Source: Maricaulis sp039978735 (lineage in GTDB: Bacteria > Pseudomonadota > Alphaproteobacteria > Caulobacterales > Maricaulaceae). From it: DNA of 64,000 nt. Positions 52,118 through 61,387 of the stretch are shown piece by piece. The DNA lies in NCBI RefSeq assembly GCF_039978735.1, contig NZ_JBDWAS010000057.1, positions 57,015 to 121,014 on the forward strand, read 5' to 3'. Position 1 is the first letter of the stretch; each line of letters opens with the position of its first letter. The notes below the pieces were generated by a model, which did no database searches, had not been told where the DNA came from, and saw only the letters and a program-made list of their open reading frames with translations. The translations under genes and the position numbers were made by a program.

Positions 52118-52972
52118 CTAGACCTTCGGCGAAAAGAACGGCGCATAGAGGTCCTGACGGCGATCGCGGAAGAAGCCCCAGGCCGCGCGGTGACGCTGCA
52201 GGAAGTCCAGGTCATAGGTCGCTGAGACCACGCCGGTCTCGTTCCGGCCCAGCTCTTCCAGCTTCTCGCCGGTATGGTCCGTCACGAAGGACGAGCCATA
52301 GAAGACCTGGCCATCCTCATTGCCGATCCGGTTGGCGGCGATCACGGGAATGACGTTCGAGACAGCATGCCCCTGCATCGCCCGCTGCCAGCGGATGGCG
52401 GTGTCGAGGCTGTCATCATGCGGCTCCGAACCGATTGCGGTCGGATAGAGCAACACTTCAGCGCCCAGCATCGTCATGCAGCGGGCCGCTTCCGGGAACC
52501 ACTGGTCCCAGCAGATACCGACGCCGATCTTGCCGGCCTTCGTGTCCCAGACCTTGAAACCGGTATCGCCGGGGCGGAAGTAGAACTTCTCCATATAGCC
52601 GGGCCCATCGGGAATATGGCTCTTGCGGTAGATACCCAGCGCCTTGCCGTCGGTATCCAGCATGACCAGCGAATTGTAGTAGTGCGGCCCGTCGCGCTCG
52701 TAGATCGAGACGGGGATGACCACGCCGAGTTCCGCGGCAAGCGGCGCCAGCGCCGTCACGCAGGGGTGTTCCATCGCCGGCCAGGCCGTCGCGAAGAAGC
52801 GCTCGTCTTGCACCTTGCAGAAATAGGGTCCCTGGAAGAGTTCCGGCGGCAGCACGACCTGGGCGCCGCGGCCGGCAGCCTCGCGCACGAGTTCTTTCAC
52901 GGTCGCGATATTGGCGTCCATGTCCTCGCCGAATGCCGCCTGCAGGGCAGCCACCGAAATCGTACGGGCCAT
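52118..52972 (-). CDS. aguB: N-carbamoylputrescine amidase
   Basis: 284-residue nitrilase-superfamily enzyme hydrolysing N-carbamoylputrescine to putrescine, CO2 and ammonia. The Glu-Lys-Cys triad is visible: VVLPPELFQGPYFC (Glu), GIYRKSHIPDGPGYMEKFYF (Lys) and KIGVGICWDQWFPEAAR (Cys). The pattern is the plant/Pseudomonas AguB type. Last gene of aguA-(serine hydrolase)-aguB. Confidence 0.95.
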   Translation of the reverse strand: MARTISVAALQAAFGEDMDANIATVKELVREAAGRGAQVVLPPELFQGPYFCKVQDERFFATAWPAMEHPCVTALAPLAAELGVVIPVSIYERDGPHYYNSLVMLDTDGKALGIYRKSHIPDGPGYMEKFYFRPGDTGFKVWDTKAGKIGVGICWDQWFPEAARCMTMLGAEVLLYPTAIGSEPHDDSLDTAIRWQRAMQGHAVSNVIPVIAANRIGNEDGQVFYGSSFVTDHTGEKLEELGRNETGVVSATYDLDFLQRHRAAWGFFRDRRQDLYAPFFSPKV

Positions 52973-52976
52973 CCCG

Positions 52977-54146
52977 TCAGTCCTCCATAACCTCTTCGAT
53001 CCAGTCGCCCGGCCCGTCGCCGGTGCGCAGATCCATCACGGTCGGCCACAGCCACCAGGCCGGCCGGTTATCCGAATTCCACAGCGCCACAAAGGCAAAG
53101 CCGGTCTCCGGCTCGAGCACGATCTGGGCCCCATAGCCCGACAGATAGCCCGAATGCAGCACCAGCGTGCGCTCGCCCCATTCATAGATGCGCCAGCCCA
53201 GCCCATAGGCCGTCGTATCGACCCGGTCGCGCAAGCGGCCCAGCCGGCGCGTCTCGCGCAGCGTGTCGGTCAGCGGGCTGTGGATACGCACACGCACGGC
53301 CTCGTCCAGCCCGGGCGCCGTGCCCAGCTGTACCTGCGCCCAGGCGATCAGATCGTTCAGCGACAGGTTGAGACCGGAAGCCGACGGGATGGAATCATAG
53401 GGTGTACGCGGATTGCCCGGCGTATTCGCCGTGCGCCGCCAGCCGCTGTGCGGCCGCGCCCAGGAGGGCGACGCCTCGAGCGCCGCCGTTCCGACCGAAG
53501 CGGCTGGCAGCCCCAGAGGCTCGATCAGGTATTCGCGCAGAGCCGTGTTGAAATCGGTCCCGGTGGCGTCCTCCACCACGCTTTCAAGCGCGGAGAAGGC
53601 GACGTTCTGGTAGGTGTAGCAATCGCCGACCGGGCACAGGAGATCGACCCCGGCAAGGCGCATGCGAATGCGATCCGGCGCCTGTCCGGCTTCCAGGTCC
53701 AGATCATAGGCATTGGGCGGCAGGCCGGTGCGATGGCTGGCAATTTCCTCCAGCGTCGGCTGGCGGTCGCCGCGCAGCTGCAGGACATCGACCGGGACCG
53801 GCGCGCTCATGTCGACCAAGCCCTGCGCCTCGAGCACGCCCAGCAAGGTGCCGGTGAAGGTCTTCGAAACCGAGGCGGCGCGGAACATCGTCTCTGCGGT
53901 CACGGTCTCGCCGGAGCCGGCAGCTGTTTCGCCATGGGTATAGATGAAGACCGGTTCGCCATGCTCGATCACGGCCGCCACAAGGCCGACCACGCGCTGG
54001 TCTCCCGCGGCCTCATCCAGTCTTTCGCGCAGGACGCCGAGATAAGGATAGTCTTCCCGTTCGGTCGGGCTGGCGCTGTCATGGCCGGCGGCGGCCGGCA
54101 TTGCAGAAGCGAGCACAAGGCCCAGGGCAGTCAGTACGCTTCGCAT
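52977..54146 (-). CDS. Serine hydrolase, beta-lactamase class C/PBP4* type
   Basis: 389 residues with a signal peptide (MRSVLTALGLVLASAMPAAAG). Motifs: SVSK in FRAASVSKTFTG (nucleophile), YQN in CYTYQNVAFSALE, and HSG in LVLHSGYLSGYGA. Resembles esterases and D-amino-acid peptidases of the family. It lies between aguA and aguB with four- and six-base gaps, so it is co-transcribed with polyamine genes though its periplasmic location makes a direct step unlikely. ATG 54146 is chosen over the TTG one codon out. Confidence 0.88.
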   Translation of the reverse strand: MRSVLTALGLVLASAMPAAAGHDSASPTEREDYPYLGVLRERLDEAAGDQRVVGLVAAVIEHGEPVFIYTHGETAAGSGETVTAETMFRAASVSKTFTGTLLGVLEAQGLVDMSAPVPVDVLQLRGDRQPTLEEIASHRTGLPPNAYDLDLEAGQAPDRIRMRLAGVDLLCPVGDCYTYQNVAFSALESVVEDATGTDFNTALREYLIEPLGLPAASVGTAALEASPSWARPHSGWRRTANTPGNPRTPYDSIPSASGLNLSLNDLIAWAQVQLGTAPGLDEAVRVRIHSPLTDTLRETRRLGRLRDRVDTTAYGLGWRIYEWGERTLVLHSGYLSGYGAQIVLEPETGFAFVALWNSDNRPAWWLWPTVMDLRTGDGPGDWIEEVMED

Positions 54147-54152
54147 CAATCC

Positions 54153-55187
54153 TCACACTCCGGGCTGATGGCATGTGACACAATGGAAAGCCCCTCCACC
54201 GGAAAGTATGGCACGCGCTGACGATCCGACAACGGTGTGATGCGGAAACAGCGGGCGCAGCGCTGCAACGGCCGCGGCGGCACTGGCCGTGCCATAGGTC
54301 GGCACGACCACATTGCGCGGTCCGATCACCCAGTTCATGTGGCTGGCGGGCACGATCTCCCCATCGCCCGGATCCACCCGCCCCGGCGACGGGATGGTGT
54401 AGACTTTCAGCCGCCGGCCCTTGGCGTCGGTCATGCGCGAGAGCTGCCGCGCAATCGATGACAGCACCGCCGTCTGCGGATCGTCCTCGCCCGACGGCGC
54501 CTGGCAGATCACGACGCCCGGCCGGGCAAAACGGACGATATTGTCGATATGTCCGTCAGTGTGGTCGGCGACCAGACCCTCATCGATCCACAACACCTTG
54601 CGCACGCCGAAGGCCTGCTTGAGCACGTCCTCGACCTGCGCTTCGGTGAGGCCGGGATTGCGGTTCGGATTGAGCAGGCATTGCCGCGTCGTGATCAGCG
54701 TGCCGTCACCGTCGAACTCCAGCGCACCGCCCTCGGCAACCAGATCGACATGACGCTCGGGCGCGTCCGCAATGCGGGCGATCGCGCCCCCCACCGTGTC
54801 GTCGCCGGGCAGGTCGTACTTGCCGCCCCAGCCATTGAAGCGGAGGCGGATGGCGACGTCCTTGCCGTGATCCCTGACGAAGACGGGGCCGGTATCGCGC
54901 GCCCAGACATCCCCGAAAGCCTCGCGCACGACGCTCGCGCGACGGCCCATCGCCTGACGGGCGGAAGCTTCCGCCTGGGCCGTCGCCGCGAGCACGACCA
55001 GATCCAGCGTTTCGCCGCGGACGGACGGCTCGGCCAGCGCGTTGAGAAAGTCGCCGAACTCGGCCTGGGCCGGTTCGAGATCCTCTTCCCACAAATCGGC
55101 CGCGGACGGCCAGCAGGTGAATATCCGCCGGACCGGGGCGGTCTCGTGCGGCAGGGTGAGAGCGGGGGTGAAAGGCAGGGTCGTCAT
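54153..55187 (-). CDS. aguA: Agmatine deiminase
   Basis: 344-residue pentein-fold enzyme converting agmatine to N-carbamoylputrescine. Motifs: DVWARDTGPVFV, FNGWGGKY, EGGALEFDGDGTLITT, DHTDGHIDNIVRF (catalytic His/Asp) and the catalytic Cys in GGGAFHCVTCHQPG at the C-terminus. First gene of the agu operon. The arginine decarboxylase that would supply agmatine is not in the window. The start could be ATG 55187 or 55205. Confidence 0.95.
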   Translation of the reverse strand: MTTLPFTPALTLPHETAPVRRIFTCWPSAADLWEEDLEPAQAEFGDFLNALAEPSVRGETLDLVVLAATAQAEASARQAMGRRASVVREAFGDVWARDTGPVFVRDHGKDVAIRLRFNGWGGKYDLPGDDTVGGAIARIADAPERHVDLVAEGGALEFDGDGTLITTRQCLLNPNRNPGLTEAQVEDVLKQAFGVRKVLWIDEGLVADHTDGHIDNIVRFARPGVVICQAPSGEDDPQTAVLSSIARQLSRMTDAKGRRLKVYTIPSPGRVDPGDGEIVPASHMNWVIGPRNVVVPTYGTASAAAAVAALRPLFPHHTVVGSSARAILSGGGAFHCVTCHQPGV

Positions 55188-55238
55188 GGGCCGCGGCTCT
55201 ATCATGACGCGGCCCGCCGCGCGAGACACAAAACGAAG

Positions 55239-55263
55239 AAGGGCGGCCACAAGGGCCGCCCTT
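55239..55263 (-). terminator. Intrinsic terminator of the TonB-dependent receptor
   Basis: AAGGGCGGCC (55239-55248) pairs with GGCCGCCCTT (55254-55263) over a five-base loop; on the minus strand it is followed by CTTCGTTTTG. It lies about 30 bp past the receptor stop, overlapping the leader of aguA. Confidence 0.8.
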
Positions 55264-55293
55264 CCACAAGTCCGGTTATCCGGTAAGTCTGGC

Positions 55294-58200
55294 TTAGAAT
55301 TCGTAGCGCAGACCGACGCGGATGCGATAGACCGAGCTCGTCAGGTTGTCGCTGGTCTCATCGCGCGAAGTATAGTTTTCGAAACGGTACACGCAGGCAC
55401 CCGCGCTGGCGCAGGTCGTACGCACATCGTCGCCGGTGAGTGCCGTTGCACCGTCGACACCGTTTGTCGCGACATCAGACGCCTCGACCATCGATGCCCG
55501 CACAGTCGCCAGCTGACCGTTGGACGGACCGGAAGTCTGCGTGCCCCATTCATCGTTGAGCAGGTTCGGGAAGTTCTGAACGTCGATGACGAGCTTCAGA
55601 CGGTTTTCACCAACAAAACGCTCAGCACCCCAGATACCCGGCAGCTCCTGCTGGATCCGCAGGTCCCATTGCTGGTTCCAACCGGATTGCTGACCGAAGG
55701 CTTCCTGGATGCGTCCCCGGGCAAGGCCCTGGGAGTCCACCATCTGGTTGAAGCCATCCAGATCGAAGCCCGACCCGTAGACGACAAGCGGGTCGTTCGC
55801 AGTCGGCACATACAGCGGGCTGTTGGAGTACGGATCTTCAAGCGAGCCGGACCGGCCGAACAGGTGGTAGTTGCGATCCTCGACGAACGAATAGTGGAAG
55901 CCAGAACCGGACCGGATGTCACCAAACACGTCGAAGCGGGTTTCCAGATTGCCGAAGATCTCGTTCTCGTAAGAGAGGTTGACCGTGAAGCGATCTTCCA
56001 CCTGGAAGATCGAGGGACGCGGGCTCGGGTTGTTCGGGTCCACGTCGGCAATGCCGCGCCAGTTCGACACACCACGCGAGGAGGTGCCCTCGGTCACGGC
56101 GGTGACATCCTGATAGGCATAGCCAACCTGGAAGCCGAGGCCGTTCTCATAGTCCTTGCCCAAGGAGACCGAGAAGACGTGGCTTTCACCGCCGTCGAAG
56201 TTGGTCAACATGGTCAGGCCGGTGGAGTAGCCCAGGTCTTCAAGGTCGGCGTAGATCGGACGACCGTCCGGAGCCACACCCACGGGGAGAGAACTCGCCA
56301 GACCGATCTGCGTCATATTCTGCCAGCCGAAGGTCTGATCGGAATTGGTGTACAGATACTGGAAGGTCGCACGATAATCGCGGCCCAGATCGAACAGGTC
56401 GGAGAAGACCAGGTCGAATTCGTGATCGACACGGATCGACGCTTTCCAGTCCGACGGCAGTTCAAAGTTCGGGTCGATCATATCGACGCGGCCCGGCGTT
56501 CCCGCAGCAACGGCGTCCTGCAGGCTTTGCGGAACATCGAGGCTGGTCAGGTTCGAGAAGTTGCCGGAAGCGAACACCACCGGCTGTTGGAACGCGTTCG
56601 AAATCCAAACCCAGGGATTGCCGCCCGAGAAGCGACCGAAGCCACCACTGACAGTGGTGCGGTCCAGAGCGTCCCAGCGGAAACCAATCCGCGGCAGGAA
56701 GATATCGACGCCGTCGAGATTGGCCGTCGAGGTGATCCCGTAGTCGGCTTCGATCAGCGGATCCGCCGTCGGCGCGTCGTCCATGGAGAAGCGCTCATAA
56801 CGGAAGCCGTAATTGATCGAGAACACGTCGTTGATCTGCCAGTTGTCCTGAGCGAACAGGACGTAGCGGTCAGAGGTGAAGCTCGTCGCGCCCGCGGCCG
56901 TGTCGTTCGACGGAATGTTCTGGTACTGGATGTTCGGCGAGTTCGACTGAATGTCGGCCACAGAGAAGTAACGGAAGCGGCCGCTCGAGTCCGAAATGAA
57001 CAGATTGCGGAGTTCGAACGACTCGTACTCGCCGCCGAAGGTAAAGACGTGATCGCCCCAGACGTAGTCTGCAGAAGCAAAAAGCTGCAGGCGGCTGTCG
57101 TCATACTCGTTGGCGTGACGGAAGCGATCGCAGCCACCGACGAAGGTGAAGTCGCGATTCGCGTCGCCGAAATTCAGGAGACCGTCGAGCGGCGTGCCGG
57201 CAACGTCGGCCGCACTGAGCGAGAATTCGAGTTGCGGCGTGTCCGTACCTGCACGGCAGTCCTGACCGCGCATGTAGTCCTTGAAGTTCGCGCGCAGCGT
57301 CGTCGACAGGTTCGGCGTCCAATCCGAGAAGAGCTGAACGGTATAGGCCGTCAGTTCGGTCGGCGTGTCGTACCAGGCCGTGCTGAAATTGTTCGATGAG
57401 ACGTTGGACGTGCCGCCTTCTTCGGTCTGCTGGTAGGTGAAGGACAGGCGATGGTCGTCATTGATGTTCCAGTCGAGCTTGGCGAGATAGCGCTCGGACA
57501 GGACCGGCGTCGCGACCGTCAGCGGGCGATCGCCCATATCGTAACCGGTCGCCGTTTGTACCATGTCCGCCAGAGCGGTGAAGAAAGCCGGATCGACACC
57601 GTTCTGCGCATCCGAAACGGTAAAGTTGGACGAGCTGCCGGATTCGAACTTGTCGTAGGAGACGAAGAAGAACAGACGGTCTTCGATGATCGGGCCGCCG
57701 AGGGTGACGCCGTATTCCTCTTCAGTGAAGGGAGGTTGATCGACAAAGGCACCGTTAGACGCGTTGCCGATGAAGTCTTCGTCCTGACGGTAATAGAAGG
57801 CAGATCCGTCGAACTCGTTCGTGCCCGAACGTGTGACCACGTTGACCAGACCGCCGACAAAGTTCCCCACCGTCACCGAGTAATCGGAGGCAGCTACCGA
57901 CGCGGATTCGATCGCATCGAGGTTGATCGGGGAGCGCGCAGTGGCATAGGTCGAGCTTCCCAGGCCGAAATCGTCCTGCTGCAGCGAACCATCGATGGCA
58001 AGGCCGTTAAAACGCGGGTTGGAACCGGCAACGGAAAGGCTGCCACCGCCGCCGACAATCGCCAGCGGATCACGGGCGAGCGTGCGCAGCACGTCCCGGG
58101 AGGTCGCAGGCTGATTGGCAATGTCGCTGGCCGAATAGGAAGAACCAACGCCGTTGTTCAGATCGAGCGTATTGACCGCCAGACCGGTGACAACGATGAC

Positions 58201-58557
58201 GTCGGTGGTCGTCGGATTGAGGGCGATCGAGAGCGGCGCTTGCGAACCGGGACGCAGGTAAAGATCGCTGAGGGCTTCACCCTCAAAGCTCGGAGCCGAC
58301 ACGGTAATCGTGTACGGGCCACCAACGCGAAGACCGGATTGGAAGAAAGCACCCGTCGAACCCGTGGTGGTGGTAGAGGCGGTTCCCGACTGTGCGTGGA
58401 CGATCGTCACCGTCGCACCGGAAACCGGCGCACCGTCGGCGTCAACGACCGTACCGCGCAGAGACGCCGCGGTCTCCTGCGCATAAACGGCAGCCGGAGC
58501 GGCGGCCAGCAGGGCGAAAGTCGCCGCGCTATAGGAAAGCTTTTTCATAAATGACAT
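55294..58557 (-). CDS. TonB-dependent outer-membrane receptor, Oar-like, with carboxypeptidase-regulatory domain
   Basis: 1087 residues. Signal peptide (MSFMKKLSYSAATFALLAAAPAAVYAQ), then a CarboxypepD_reg-like beta-sandwich (about 30-110, ASLRGTVVDADGAPVSGATVTIV), a plug domain (about 125-240, with SRDVLRTLARDPLAI) and a 22-strand-type barrel ending in aromatic YRIRVGLRYEF, the outer-membrane sorting signal. No TonB box is plain. Such receptors take up large or complex substrates, often proteins or glycans; substrate unknown. GGGGGA precedes ATG 58557. Divergent from a GT39 gene. Confidence 0.93.
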   Translation of the reverse strand: MSFMKKLSYSAATFALLAAAPAAVYAQETAASLRGTVVDADGAPVSGATVTIVHAQSGTASTTTTGSTGAFFQSGLRVGGPYTITVSAPSFEGEALSDLYLRPGSQAPLSIALNPTTTDVIVVTGLAVNTLDLNNGVGSSYSASDIANQPATSRDVLRTLARDPLAIVGGGGSLSVAGSNPRFNGLAIDGSLQQDDFGLGSSTYATARSPINLDAIESASVAASDYSVTVGNFVGGLVNVVTRSGTNEFDGSAFYYRQDEDFIGNASNGAFVDQPPFTEEEYGVTLGGPIIEDRLFFFVSYDKFESGSSSNFTVSDAQNGVDPAFFTALADMVQTATGYDMGDRPLTVATPVLSERYLAKLDWNINDDHRLSFTYQQTEEGGTSNVSSNNFSTAWYDTPTELTAYTVQLFSDWTPNLSTTLRANFKDYMRGQDCRAGTDTPQLEFSLSAADVAGTPLDGLLNFGDANRDFTFVGGCDRFRHANEYDDSRLQLFASADYVWGDHVFTFGGEYESFELRNLFISDSSGRFRYFSVADIQSNSPNIQYQNIPSNDTAAGATSFTSDRYVLFAQDNWQINDVFSINYGFRYERFSMDDAPTADPLIEADYGITSTANLDGVDIFLPRIGFRWDALDRTTVSGGFGRFSGGNPWVWISNAFQQPVVFASGNFSNLTSLDVPQSLQDAVAAGTPGRVDMIDPNFELPSDWKASIRVDHEFDLVFSDLFDLGRDYRATFQYLYTNSDQTFGWQNMTQIGLASSLPVGVAPDGRPIYADLEDLGYSTGLTMLTNFDGGESHVFSVSLGKDYENGLGFQVGYAYQDVTAVTEGTSSRGVSNWRGIADVDPNNPSPRPSIFQVEDRFTVNLSYENEIFGNLETRFDVFGDIRSGSGFHYSFVEDRNYHLFGRSGSLEDPYSNSPLYVPTANDPLVVYGSGFDLDGFNQMVDSQGLARGRIQEAFGQQSGWNQQWDLRIQQELPGIWGAERFVGENRLKLVIDVQNFPNLLNDEWGTQTSGPSNGQLATVRASMVEASDVATNGVDGATALTGDDVRTTCASAGACVYRFENYTSRDETSDNLTSSVYRIRVGLRYEF

Positions 58558-58886
58558 GGAGCATGTCCCCCAATGGATGATCAGATGGGGGCACGGCCCC
58601 CGGGTACGAAGCACGCGCCTCGTACGCCGGGCGTGAAAACTTTCCAAGACGTATATGAGAAGCTTTTGTGACACCCCGGCGGGTTAACCCTGACGACGGA
58701 TCCGTCGCTGCAGCGCAGCAATCGCAAAATATGTGTGTGCAGCCGCACAAAACCTCAAAATCCGGGATGTCAGCCCCTCTGACGGCCGGAATTTTCTCCA
58801 CGGCCCCCCTTTACCGCCCCGTGCGAAAAGCGCATAGGCTGCGGCGAAAATGTTACACTTTTCAGCAGCGGAAACGGGACGTCCGA
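58558..58886. other. Intergenic region between divergent TonB receptor and GT39 genes
   Basis: 329 bp with no convincing gene. Presumably holds both promoters. I see no clear -35/-10 pair, operator dyad or RNA structure here. Confidence 0.5.
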
Positions 58887-60461
58887 ATGACTGATTCCAC
58901 CTTCGCCGAATCTTCACGGACGAATCCCTGGCGACAGGCAACGATCGGGCTGATTGTCGGCGTCGCGCTGATACGCCTTGTGGCACTGGCGATCTCACCG
59001 GTTGCGCTCTACGCAGACGAGACCCAGTACTGGATCTGGTCCCGCGAATTCGACTGGGGCTATTTCTCCAAACCGCCGATGATCGCCTGGCTGATCGCCG
59101 CCTCGACCGGCCTTCTCGGTGACAGCGACTTCGCCGTCCGCCTGCCGGCGCCCCTGCTGCATTCGGCAACGGCGGCCTTCCTCTTCGCAAGCGCACAACA
59201 TCTGGGAAATGCCCGGACCGGCTTCTGGGCGGCGGCTGTCTATCTTACCCTGCCCTCGATCTGGCTGTCCGGCGTCGTCATCTCGACCGATGCGCTTTTG
59301 CTCTGCGCCTGGTCGGCCGGCCTCTACGCCCTGCTGCGCCTGCGTGATGACGGGGGCTGGGCGTCCGCGGCGGGTCTGGGCCTCGCTATCGGCCTCGGCT
59401 CTCTCTCCAAATACGCGATGATCTATTTCGTCGTCGGCACGACCATCGGCATCGTGATCGACGAACCGCTGCGCCGGGCGCTGCTGAGCCTGAAAGGTGC
59501 CGTTGCCGCACTCATCGCGCTCGTCTGCCTGGCCCCCAATCTCGCCTGGAACGCAGCGAACGACTTCGCCACCGTCACGCACACGGCGGCCAACGCAAAC
59601 TGGGGCGGCGACCTGTTCCACCCTGCCGAAATGGCCGAATTCCTCGTCGAGCAGATCGCTGTCTTTGGGCCGTTCCTGTTCCCGGTCCTGATCGGCCTGC
59701 TGATCGCCGGCGCGCTGAAACTCCGCAACATCGCGCCCGAACGCCGCCTGCTCGCCGCCTTCATCGTTCCCGCTATTCTTGCCGTCTCAATCCAGGCCTT
59801 CATCAGCCGTGCCCACGCCAACTGGGCGGCCGGTGCCTATGTCGCCGCGACACTCCTGGTCACACTCTTCCTTCTGAACGGGCCCGGCTGGCGCCGCTGG
59901 GTGCTGATCGGCTCGATTGCCGTGCACAGCATCCTGGGCATCTCCTTTGCCGTGATGGCCGCCAGCCCGGCGTTGGTGGAGATGGCCGGCCTCGACAACG
60001 CCACCAAGCGAATCCGCGCCTGGCCGGAAACGGCTGCCGCCATCACCGAAGCCGCCGCCGCGGACGACTATGCCTTCATCGTCTTCGACGACCGCAATGT
60101 CTTCCACCAGACCCAGCGCTATGCGCCCTCGCTGCAGGCGGAGATGCGCATGTGGCTGCGCTATTCCGGTCCCGTGAACCACGCCGAGGATATCTGGCCG
60201 CTGCCGGAGACAATCGACGGCCCGGTGCTGATCGTGTCCCACCGCCCGCTGGAAGTACCCCGCCTGCGCGAGGATTTCCGGACGTTCGAACCCGTCGGCG
60301 AACTGGCGATTCCACTCGATGGCGGCCGCACGCGAGACTTCACCCTCTGGCGGGCCGAGGGGCATGTCCGTGTCGAGCGCGACGCTGCGTATGAAGACCG
60401 CTGGCAGGCCATCGACGCCGAAGCGGGCGTCGTGCGCGGGTATTCCAACGACGACGGCTAG
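58887..60461 (+). CDS. ArnT/PMT-type (GT39) membrane glycosyltransferase
   Basis: 524 residues with about ten membrane helices over residues 18-380 and a periplasmic C-terminal domain (about 385-520). The first loop contains ALYADETQYWIWSREFDWGYFSKPPMIAW; the Asp-Glu pair is the GT-C catalytic motif and YFSKPP is typical of ArnT-like enzymes using undecaprenyl-phosphate sugars. Such proteins modify lipid A, or mannosylate proteins. The stop overlaps the convergent argC stop as CTAG. Confidence 0.88.
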   Translation: MTDSTFAESSRTNPWRQATIGLIVGVALIRLVALAISPVALYADETQYWIWSREFDWGYFSKPPMIAWLIAASTGLLGDSDFAVRLPAPLLHSATAAFLFASAQHLGNARTGFWAAAVYLTLPSIWLSGVVISTDALLLCAWSAGLYALLRLRDDGGWASAAGLGLAIGLGSLSKYAMIYFVVGTTIGIVIDEPLRRALLSLKGAVAALIALVCLAPNLAWNAANDFATVTHTAANANWGGDLFHPAEMAEFLVEQIAVFGPFLFPVLIGLLIAGALKLRNIAPERRLLAAFIVPAILAVSIQAFISRAHANWAAGAYVAATLLVTLFLLNGPGWRRWVLIGSIAVHSILGISFAVMAASPALVEMAGLDNATKRIRAWPETAAAITEAAAADDYAFIVFDDRNVFHQTQRYAPSLQAEMRMWLRYSGPVNHAEDIWPLPETIDGPVLIVSHRPLEVPRLREDFRTFEPVGELAIPLDGGRTRDFTLWRAEGHVRVERDAAYEDRWQAIDAEAGVVRGYSNDDG

Positions 60462-61387
60462 CCGCGCAGCTCTTCCAGCCCCAGCGCCAAAGTGAGATTC
60501 TGCATCGCCTGGGTGGCCGCCCCCTTGAGGAGATTGTCCAGCGCGCTGACGATGACGACGCGCCGGCCGCTCTCCTCCACCGCGAACCCACCGACCACCG
60601 CGCCGGGATTGCCGGCGCCGTCGCGCACTTCCGGTATGCGCTCGACGACCTCGATCAGGGGTTCGTCGGCATAGGCATCACGAAAACGTCCGATCAGCGT
60701 GTCGCGATCCATCGGCTCGGCCAGCTCGACATGCACCGTCGCCACGATGCCGCGGAAGAATTGCGCGACATGCGGCGTGAAGCGGACACTCTCACCGAGA
60801 TGCCGGCTCATCTCGCCCTCGTGGATATGCCCCATCAGGGCATAGGGCATCAGATTGTCGGCCAGCGCATCCGGATCATTCTTGCGCGATGGCGTCGTGC
60901 CGGCGCCGGAATAACCCGACACGCCGAACACATGCGCCGAACCGGCCAGACGGCCGCGCAGCGGCGCGATCGCCAGCTGGCCAGCGGTGGCATAGCACCC
61001 CGGATTGGCAATGCGCCGTGCCCGGCGGATCGCCTCGCGACCGTGGATTTCCGGCAGGCCGTAGACCCAGTTGTCGTCAAACCGGTAGTCGGCAGACAGG
61101 TCGACGATCACGGTCCCGGCGGGAATAGCCGACACGAACGGCGCCGAGGCCCCGTTCGGCAGCGCCAGGATCACGGCATCGACGGGCCGCGCGGCGACAT
61201 CCTCCGGCGACAGCGCCTCGAATGCGAGATCGCCGCCGATTTCCGGCGCCATGTCGGCCACGGGCTTGCCGGCGAACTCGCGCGAACTGGCATAGGCCAG
61301 GACCATGTCGTCGCGGCCGCCGATCAGGCGCAGCAATTCCCGGCCGGTATGCCCGCGTGCACCGATCAGTCCGATCCGGGCGGTCAT
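60458..61387 (-). CDS. argC: N-acetyl-gamma-glutamyl-phosphate reductase
   Basis: 309 residues, shorter type 2 form. N-terminal NADP-binding GLIGARGHTGRELLRLIG, ELGS-equivalent EFAGKPVADM, catalytic Cys in RIANPGCYATAGQLAIAPL, and GYSGAGTTPSRKND, GHIHEGEMSRHLG. Reduces N-acetylglutamyl phosphate in arginine synthesis. ATGA overlap with the upstream argB/A fusion. Confidence 0.96.
   Translation of the reverse strand: MTARIGLIGARGHTGRELLRLIGGRDDMVLAYASSREFAGKPVADMAPEIGGDLAFEALSPEDVAARPVDAVILALPNGASAPFVSAIPAGTVIVDLSADYRFDDNWVYGLPEIHGREAIRRARRIANPGCYATAGQLAIAPLRGRLAGSAHVFGVSGYSGAGTTPSRKNDPDALADNLMPYALMGHIHEGEMSRHLGESVRFTPHVAQFFRGIVATVHVELAEPMDRDTLIGRFRDAYADEPLIEVVERIPEVRDGAGNPGAVVGGFAVEESGRRVVIVSALDNLLKGAATQAMQNLTLALGLEELRG

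Noticed and set aside
55042..57399. Open frame of about 785 codons antisense to the TonB receptor and aguA
   Set aside because: Antisense shadow of two certain genes with no motif and no ribosome-binding site.
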